A stretch of 64,000 nucleotides of DNA from Dryomyza anilis (taxonomy: Eukaryota; Arthropoda; Insecta; Diptera; Dryomyzidae), in assembly GCA_951804985.1 (NCBI GenBank), contig OX638132.1, positions 11,947,529 to 12,011,528 of the forward strand, read 5' to 3'. This document shows, piece after piece, positions 56,905-64,000 of the stretch (positions within the stretch are counted from its first letter, which is position 1; each line of letters begins with the position of its first letter). The position numbers and the translations under genes are program-made. The notes under the pieces are model-generated. The model was not told the DNA's origin. It did no database searches and was given only the letters and a program-made list of their open reading frames with translations.

Positions 56905-57730
56905 AAAATCCCGATGTTCCGATTTCCCGATATAAAATTCGAGTCCTTCAAACAAAAATAGTTTTTTAATCACGATATCGGATAGTTTTTCGTAGCGATA
57001 TCGATCGTCACATCGGACATATATGGTATGTAGATTTCTTTGCGTTCAGTCGGCGTTTTCTCGGTACGAGATTTTTTTTAACTCAGAATGGCATCGAACA
57101 AAAATATAATAAATGTTCGAGATTGCTTCGAAAAATATTGCTATATCGATGTGGTAAATATTTGAATATTGAATCTGGTCGAATACATCTAATGTATGAG
57201 AAATTTAAAAAATTAGAATCGATAAAGCAACGAGATCGAAGTTATTGCAGAATGCTTTGATGCATTGTAGGCCTCCGAGACCTGGCAGACGGGGAATTTT
57301 ATTATATATGGTTTTTAATAAAATGTCGATCATATTGTACTATAAGATTTTTAATTAGTTTTTATCATAAGTGTCAGATCAGGGGTCGCATTTTCGTTCG
57401 ACCTGCCAAGTCTTAGAAAAGAACTAACTTAATAAAAAAAAAATTTTAATTACTCGTACATTCGAATTTCAGAACAAGATACTGAAACTAAATTTTGTTG
57501 GTAATGCATTGTTCGAATTTTCGAGCAGACTAAATTTAACTAAATTAGATGACAGAAAACAGACATATGATAATTGATTGATTACGGAGTTTAAGAATTA
57601 CCGGTTACCAAATGGAGATCGAATTGACACGATATTTACATCGATATCGCAATATTTTCCGATGATATCTCGAACTATGGTAATTTTTGTTTACAAATCC
57701 ATATCGATTTCGTGAAATGTATAGCACAGA
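56905..57730. repeat. ATATCGAT-rich and GTGTGCGA-family repeat block
   Basis: 'aatcacgatatcgga', 'ctcggtacgagattttt' and 'atgttcgagattgcttcgaa' match 44080-44255 and 60540-61300. 'gagcagactaaatt-aactaa' with 'aacagacatatgataattga' (57520-57580) is a copy of the GTGTGCGA-ended repeat that shows the uninterrupted site corresponding to the 58340-58629 insertion. Confidence 0.7.
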
Positions 57731-58225
57731 GAAAACTCTGACAGATCGCAATTTGCAATGAGTAAGGAGTATACTGAGGTAGTTTTCAATTTACATTTTT
57801 TTTTTGTATAATTCAGTGAACCTGTATTATTACAAAAATAATATGCAAATTATAGTAAACTTGTTTAAAAGTCTTCTTCTATGATTTGTAACAAACTATT
57901 GACAAAGTACCCATATTAGTTAGGTAAATATATTAAAATTTCAGATAAATTTACGTTTGCTATAAATGCAGTAAATAAACCACTGCGCATTCAAACACTT
58001 AGTAGTTTTTTTAAAAATTAATATATTTTGAAATGTTTAAATGCTTAAAGGAGGAACTAAAAATAAAACGAACGTTGTAATAAAACAATCGTGTTTAATA
58101 CAGTTTTGAGTACATTATATGTAATAGTGGTCCAATAATGTTTGTATCATATTAATAAAATCTTGAGTTTTTGTACACAATTTCTGTAATATCAAAACTC
58201 AACGTATTCAAAGATAAAATAGTAT

Positions 58226-58752
58226 TAAGGATGTGTGCGAATGCGACTAAATGGCTGACTAAACAAAATTTTGTCGGTTATGCAGTAAATTTTCGAGGAG
58301 TCTAAATTGAACTAAATTGGATGACAGCAAACAGACATATCGTCACTATCATGCCAAAGGGGTGAACGTGCAATGTTTGACATTTGACAAAAATATTTGC
58401 GTTTTGATCAGTATATAGCCTCACAAAACCCGTATTTATAATTCAGTAGGTTGTCCAAATCTGAATATATTTTATATACGTTATAATAATTGACGAATAA
58501 ACCAAAAAAACAGAAAAAAATGAAAAAAATATAAATGTTGTTAATTTTTAAAGCAATTCAAACTTAAAAATTTGATTTCCCAACATTTTTAAAAATGCGT
58601 ATTCGCCCCCTTTGGCATGACATTGACGGTATGATAATCGATTGTTTACCTATTTAACATATTTTCCATTATAAAATTGTAGTCGATTGAAAAATCAGTC
58701 TTAATTTACTCTCTTTAATCTCTTAATTTAGTCTAACTCGCACACATCTTAA
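58226..58752 (+). repeat. GTGTGCGA-ended repeat, interrupted
   Basis: Left 'aaggatgtgtgcgaatgcga' with GACTAAAT and inverted right 'aagatgtgtgcgagttagac' form ~24-base termini. Without the nested element it is about 237 bp. Related sequences are at 10253-10413, 9770-10040 and 57430-57590. Confidence 0.78.
58340..58629. mobile_element. TCGTCACT element, copy 4, 290-bp deletion derivative
   Basis: It keeps the left ~45 and right ~245 bases of the family and has lost all palindromic modules. TA lies on both sides (58338-58339, 58630-58631). The homologous uninterrupted sequence at 57561-57575 reads acagacaTAtgataat with a single TA, which proves the insertion and its 2-bp TA duplication. Confidence 0.93.
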
Positions 58753-58754
58753 AT

Positions 58755-59200
58755 AAATATATACCAAATAATGAAATACCAGTATTAGTATCATCTTAAT
58801 TGTATGAAACATTACACATTTTGTAGAGTTTGAACATTACAACCATATAATATTTATTTTTTAAACTATATTATAAAAATAACTGCATAAGTGAAAGGTA
58901 CAGAGTACAAACAGTAAAAGAAGCAAGTTTTGTTAAGAGAAATTGCAAAATATACTTTTCACTAATCATTTTAAATGGTTTTCAAACTATTATGGTTTTC
59001 AAACAAAATAAAAGAAAAAAAAAACAATATCAACACTATTCACAGACACACAGCCACCACATGCCAAGAATTTTAATTAAATTCAGTTTGAAATAACCAT
59101 GACACAAATATTTGTATAAATAACCATAAAATAAGATTTTACTATAAAATATATACAAACGAAATTAACGCATAAAATATCCAACCTTCATTCCTTCCAT
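58755..59200. other. AT-rich intron DNA, nothing recognised
   Basis: No repeat ends, exons or RNA genes are seen between the GTGTGCGA repeat and the pyrimidine-rich stretch before the next exon. Confidence 0.5.
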
Positions 59201-59345
59201 ACCACCATTCCTAATGTCGAACCGACCGACTGCCCGTGCGCCTGTCTGCTTTAACATCACTTGGCATCGGTATTATCATCGTCCTCATTATCGTCGTCAT
59301 CATTATCATTATCAACAATGAATGGACTATAACAACCAACCACAG

Positions 59346-59540
59346 CAGCAACATCGCGATGAAACAAATGAAACGGACATCATGATTCTGACACCAACAG
59401 ACCATTTATCACCACCAAGTACCACATCTCGGTTAAGTGACTCGGACACAACGTCTGAGTGTGACATCGATGGAACAACAACTGGACGCGACGGCGCCAG
59501 TATTTCCTCGGTGGGCAGCTTCACAAGTCCACCGCCAGAG
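59346..59540 (+). CDS. Rim: Rim exon: post-C2A acidic segment
   Basis: The exon is 195 bases, 65 codons in phase 0. The start is set by CCACAG|CAG. A stop at 59319 in this frame excludes an earlier start, and CAGCAG would allow use of an acceptor three bases on. It reads RDETNETDIMILTPTDHLSP and then SRLSDSDTTSECDIDG, which parallels the ISDSEVSDYDCEDG motif after the C2A of vertebrate RIM1/2. It continues GASISSVGSFTSPPPE to the GTAACA donor. The gene must continue beyond this donor toward the C2B domain, not found in the remaining 4.4 kb. Confidence 0.88.
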
Positions 59541-59705
59541 GTAACAATAACAAAAAGAAAAACAAAATAAAACACTACACCAACACTTGAAACAAACCCA
59601 GTCTTAACAAAAACATAATTTGTAACAAAAAAAAATCCTTGCAGCTGTCATCGATATTAACTACAACAAAATAAAAAATTATATTTTTTAAATATTATTT
59701 TTTGT

Positions 59706-59918
59706 TTCAGACAAAAAATACCATAAAATTTATAGTTTTTACTATTAAAGTTAGTCAATAGAATAAATTATGAATTTAATAGTTAAATACCATTAAAGAT
59801 TATAAAATTATGTTTGTGTTTGTATGAAAATATTTATTTTTTGTATACTATTAAATCTTAATAACTGTCCTATTGACAAATTTTAATGGGATTTGATGAG
59901 ATTTTTTGTCTGAGTGCA
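59706..59918 (-). mobile_element. CAGAAAAAA MITE, copy 5
   Basis: It runs from CAGACAAAAAATACCAT to ATTTTTTGTCTGAGTGC, with the family's inner blocks on the minus strand. It lies 27 bases from copy 6 in opposite orientation. Confidence 0.85.
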
Positions 59919-59945
59919 CTAACAGAATGACACAATTTTTCTCTG

Positions 59946-60168
59946 CACCTAGAAAACAAAATCGCTCAAATCCCATTAAAATTGGTCAATGGGAGAAGTA
60001 TTGATTTAATAGTACACAAAAAATAAATATTTTCATATAAATTCAATGGACATTTTCTGTATTTTGTAGTATTTAATGGTATTTCCCGATTAAAATAATA
60101 ATTTATCTTATTGACTATTTTTAATAGTAAAAAAACTATTATTTATATAGTATTTTTTGCTGAGTGTG
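59946..60168 (+). mobile_element. CAGAAAAAA MITE, copy 6
   Basis: It runs from CACCTAGAAAACAAAATCGC to TATTTTTTGCTGAGTGTG with the inner blocks 'attaaaattggtcaatggga' and 'atttaatggtatttcccga'. Confidence 0.85.
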
Positions 60169-60219
60169 TAAATATTTATACGCTTTTTCTGTTTTTTTTT
60201 ATAATTATTTAAATTATTT

Positions 60220-61420
60220 TTGGACATTAAATCAATTTTGGTTCCAATAAACTACATCGAGATTTCAAGTAAACTTAGTCTGCCATGTCACGTGTCACGC
60301 GGGGACTTCCGGTGCTTCGAAGCTTTCGTTTTAATTCTAATTTTTAAAATTTGTCGTATATTCAAATGCTTTGACACGATAGGATATTTAAACCTCTATC
60401 GCATCGAAAGCAGAATATTATTTTGAGCAATTTTAAGCTTTCCCAGTGTGCCATAACTTTGAGCTTTTCGATGATCGAAGTATTCATTGCGTTATCACTA
60501 CTATTTTTTAAAATTTATCGTACAATAAAATTAAAGGAAATTTTACGATATACATATAAATATTCATCACATCGATATTGCAATATTTTTCGATTTAATC
60601 TCGATATTCGATACGATATCGATCCAGAATCATTATTTTTATCGTTTCGAATAAACTTCGATATCTATGTAAATCTTGGAACGAGCTGTAGTTTAATATA
60701 GATACGAAATTGTAATCGAGATCGAATGAATTCCTCGACATCTTTAAACAGTCTCGAAGCGATATCGAATCGAAGGCAGCCTGGGTTTGATCATATATTT
60801 TATTTTACATCGCTTTGATTTCCTAACAACATTTCTCTTACCGATAAAATACCGTCAGAACGCATCGATATCTACCTATAATGTAGGTTCAATTTGCCGC
60901 TTGATATCACTACGCGAAAGTGTCCGATTCATACTGCATTGATCTCATAACGATATCGAAGTCACCAACCCAGTATGTCATACCAGCCTGCCATGTCTCG
61001 GAGACCTTCGATGCCTCGAAGTTTTCTCGAATAACTTTGATAAAAAAGTTCGATCTCGTTGCATTCTCGATTCTAATGTTCGTCCATTCAAATTCTTTCA
61101 CAAGATACGATATTTAAACATTAATCAAATCGATATCGTAATATTTTTCGCAGCAATCTCGGACTTTCATCATTTTTTTCATCGATATCGTTCCGATTTC
61201 GAAAAATTTCTCGTATCGAGAAAACTCCGACAGAACGTTTTGATATCTACCCACCATCTAGGTCTTATTTGACGCTCGATATCGATACGAGAACGGGTTC
61301 GATACCGTGTGATTTCTCCATTTACTCGCATTGATCTCGTAACGATATCGCTACGAATGGCATACTGGGATGTTTCGAAAATGAGTGAAAGACTGGGTCA
61401 GTATCGATTGTCTGTAAATG
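60220..61420. repeat. ATATCGAT/CTCGA-rich repeat block with ~380-bp duplication
   Basis: This ~1.2-kb stretch is dense in TCGA and ATATCGAT words. 'cagaacg-atcgatatctacc' blocks at ~60857 and ~61232 and 'cattgatctc-taacgatatc' at ~60938 and ~61330 recur with ~380-390 bp spacing. 'ctgccatgtc' blocks are at 60281 and 60990. The short open frames here (for example 60220-60426) follow the repeat and show no domain. Confidence 0.7.
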
Positions 61421-61429
61421 CAACAATTT

Positions 61430-61965
61430 AATTTGATTGCAAGGTTATTATTCCATTTAACTATTAGGTATCGATTGTTAAATCAATTTATGGTAATTTA
61501 TGGTAATTGAAGAAGAGCAATTTAGACGCACTTCTATTCATAACTAACGAACAATAGGTCAAAATGGCAATGCAAAAATGTACAGCACATTGATACCGAA
61601 ATAGTTTTGTGGTAATATCTCATTGTTTGTTTGCATTGTCTGAGATGCATTCATAGAAATGAATTAAATTAGCAAAGATAAATCAATTAAGTGCAATATA
61701 CTCTTTTTGCATAATATGTTGTTTGCGAAGTGTAAAATATTACATTTCATTTGAATTTGAAATAATATCGAATCTTGTTTTACAGTTTTTAACATTCTAT
61801 ATCATTTCAATGCGTGGATAATAATTAGACATACACTTTTTAGCGACATAAAAGCTTTATTAAAATTTGTATTTTAAAATAAATATTAAAATAAGTACGC
61901 TGAGCAGTATATATTAAATATTACTTAGAAGCAATTTTAATGTTTAAACAAAATTATTTAATAAA
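61430..61965. other. AT-rich DNA, nothing recognised
   Basis: No exon-like, repeat-end or RNA-gene signal was found in this part of the presumed Rim intron. Confidence 0.5.
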
Positions 61966-61969
61966 ACTA

Positions 61970-63060
61970 CTTCAGAAACTTTAAAAGAATCAAATAGCTT
62001 TGAAAGCTTCAAAAATCTTTAAGTTTTAAAGGATTCAAAAGCTTTAAAAGCTCAAATAGCTTTAAACTCTCACAAACTTTAAAAAACATAACAACATTTC
62101 AAAAGATTAACTATTTAAAAGCTTTAAGAGTTCAAAAATCTTTGAAAATATAGAAAGCTTTAAGATCTCTGAAAAAAATTAAAATTTCACTTCTGCTTTA
62201 AATTAAATTTCTACCGAAATATCCCAGGACTAAATCCAGTAACTTCCAATATTAAAAAATAAAAATTTTGCTTCATTCGACTAACCACTGAAACTATCAA
62301 TGGAACAGATAAAAGTTTAAAGGAGAAGTGAAATTTTAATTATTTTCAGAGATCTTAAAGCTTTCTATAATTTCAACAATTACATTTTCGACGATCATAA
62401 ACATAAAATGCTATAAAAAGCAACAAAAAGCTACAAAAGCTTTAAAAAGTTACAAATGCTTTAAAAAGCCACAAAAGCTTTAAAATTTCCGAAAGCTTAA
62501 AAAACAAAACAAAAAGTGCAATATTTAATTAAATTGCAATCGAATATCAAAAAAAGTAAGTTAAATACTTGAAATATATTAAGTTCTACTGCGTTCTAAT
62601 GTTTTAAAAAACCTACGAAAAGCTTCAAAAGGCTTAAAAAACTCCGAAAGCTTTAAAAGTTTATGTAAGACATTAATAGTAAATTTTTGTTTAATGCTTT
62701 AAAAGATATAGAAGCTTTAAAAGATACAGAAACTTTAAAAGCATATCTAAATCTTCAAAAGTTTAAAAACCTTTAAAAGAAGTTAAAATTGCTTTAAAAG
62801 CTCAAATAGCTTTAAAAGTATAAAAGCTTTAAAATCTGAAATAAAATTGATTTCTGCTTTTAATACATACCTTATACATACCATTGAAACCACCTATTGT
62901 ACAGAAAATATACCAAAAAAATGAAACATTTTGAAAATTTGAAAATAAAAAAGGAAATATCAAACAAATTCTTCAAAGATCGTAAACTGAAAATGCCCCA
63001 AAAGCTTTTAATCTTAAAAAAAGCTATAAAACTATAAAAAGCTCTAAAAAAATAATTGAA
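61970..63060. repeat. AAAGCTTT-rich degenerate array
   Basis: The words AAAGCTTTAAAAG, GCTTCAAA and CTTTAAAAAGC repeat irregularly every 10-20 bases over ~1.1 kb, interrupted by ~150-base non-repeat segments that share 'ttctgctttaa' and 'accattgaaac' motifs. HindIII-type AAGCTT sites are unusually dense. No gene. Confidence 0.88.
62151..62367. repeat. Near-perfect 49-bp inverted repeat
   Basis: 62151-62199 (tagaaagctttaagatctct...) and 62319-62367 (...agagatcttaaagctttcta) pair at 47 of 49 positions, with a 119-base loop. It lies inside the AAAGCTTT array and is far better preserved than that array. Confidence 0.92.
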
Positions 63061-64000
63061 AATGCTCCAGTTTATAATTAAATATCAATCGGAACTCAAA
63101 ACAAATGTCTGAGTTAAATACTTGAAATCTCTGTAGTATGACTGGGAAAACCTAAAAGATTTATAATGTATTTAATAATGAAAATTATTTCATTCATAAC
63201 AACTAATTACAATATTAAGAGTTATTTCAGTTTGAAAGGTATGTAAGCTTTTAAATATCACCACCACAAAAAGTTTATTTATCTAGAATAACTTAAATAA
63301 CTTTTATTATTACTATTGAAACCGAAAATATACAAATTCCTATTTTTTCAATTATCTAAAGAAATATACGGAAAACAAAAAATTGCTTTTTCAATCTAAA
63401 TATGAACTTTGACCGCCTATAGAACATATTTGGATAAGTGTATAATGGAATTTTTTTTTTCAGATGAAGTAAAATATGTGAAATTGATTATTTTCGGTTG
63501 CTCTATAATTGATTTTTTTTTTTTTAGTTTTAAAAATATTTTTTACAAACATATATATACTCAGAAAAACCTCAAAATTCAAACAGTGTTTAACCAAAAT
63601 GACATTTTTTGTGCTAAACCATTTTTTTTTTGTTATTATCTTCAAAGCCATGTCTCTTTTACTCTACTATGCTCTGTCTCTTTCTCTAAATGTGTATTTT
63701 ATGTATTGTTTGTACTTTTAAACTTTAACTAAAATGTTTGGTTGAATGATTTACTACTCTGATAATAGTTACGACAACTAAAACCGTACAATGTGTAATT
63801 TTTCCATTATTTTAATATATCTACATTTCTGAGAAATTATAATAAAAATAATATGTTTAAAAATAAGTTAAGCTTAAATTTTATATACCACAACACTTAT
63901 TCACAATATATACAAAAGAAAAACGACGTTGTAATGAATTTTGAAAATATAAAATTGAGAACACATGCATAATGGAAAACAAAACCAATGCAATGAGTAG
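63061..64000. other. AT-rich DNA, no feature supported
   Basis: The 107-codon plus-strand frame at 63409-63732 is Phe/Tyr-rich from T-rich DNA, with no splice-bounded or domain evidence. The segment is presumably further Rim intron. Confidence 0.45.

Larger units (their letters stand above)
56758..59345 (+). other. Rim: Rim intron (2.6 kb) with repeats
   Basis: Donor GTATGT. It contains an ATATCGAT-rich repeat (56905-57180 and again near 57600-57720), copies of the GTGTGCGA-ended repeat and the small TCGTCACT element. The last 150 bases are pyrimidine-rich with ATCATT runs. The acceptor AACCAACCACAG has a weak immediate pyrimidine tract. Confidence 0.8.

Noticed and set aside
42540..59540. 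Fife (the Piccolo/RIM-related fly gene) as the identity
   Set aside because: The VRF-GH, KDSG-DT, DEVY-II-ES-VELVVSR and SDSD motifs follow RIM1/2 order and sequence; Piccolo-type PDZ signatures are not seen. Not excluded without a search.
63409..63732. A Phe/Tyr-rich membrane-like protein
   Set aside because: It arises from T-rich DNA, overlaps other equally open frames and lacks splice or domain evidence.

Overview
The window looks like AT-rich nuclear DNA from a higher (brachyceran) fly. The evidence is a multi-exon neuronal gene with arthropod-style splice sites and fly-type repeats: DINE-1/mini-me-like elements carrying a GTCT microsatellite, a terminal hairpin and ATACCCTACAC termini. 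The species cannot be fixed from sequence alone; the large repeat-filled introns and the tRNA-derived SINE argue against a compact Drosophila-type genome.

The only protein-coding gene I can support is Rim (Rab3-interacting molecule, presynaptic active zone), on the + strand. Seven exons can be joined in phase: 42540-43420, 47947-48199, 50819-51118, 55722-56197, 56412-56549, 56623-56757 and 59346-59540. They encode about 792 residues: the region before the PDZ domain (VRF-G-H and KDSG-DT motifs), the PDZ domain (split over two exons), a linker with a SxxxTSPxSP-type motif, the C2A domain (split over three exons) and the start of the post-C2A segment with the SDSD acidic motif. The N-terminal zinc-finger part and the C-terminal C2B part lie outside the window or were not found. 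A possible extra upstream exon (37681-37769) has good splice sites but does not join in phase directly to the first confident exon.

Most of 1-42500 (upstream intron or intergenic DNA) and all large Rim introns are repeats. They include a 139-bp satellite (1232-2345), a 191-bp satellite (39843-40634), an A-rich 491-bp higher-order array (52070-54085), an AAAGCTTT-rich array with a near-perfect 49-bp hairpin (61970-63060), four copies of a tRNA-derived SINE (two with perfect 12-14 bp target duplications), and a degraded LINE RNase H/C-terminal remnant (21640-22270). There are also many short terminal-inverted-repeat (TIR) elements.

The most informative structure is a network of nested insertions. 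A TIR family starting TCGTCACT and ending in TA target duplications contains DINE and 432-bp MITE insertions at 13978-16123. Another copy sits inside a DINE copy at 20110-21335. A 290-bp deletion derivative at 58340-58629 interrupts another repeat whose uninterrupted copy is present at about 57566, which proves the TA target. No CRISPR array, rRNA gene or functional tRNA gene was seen.
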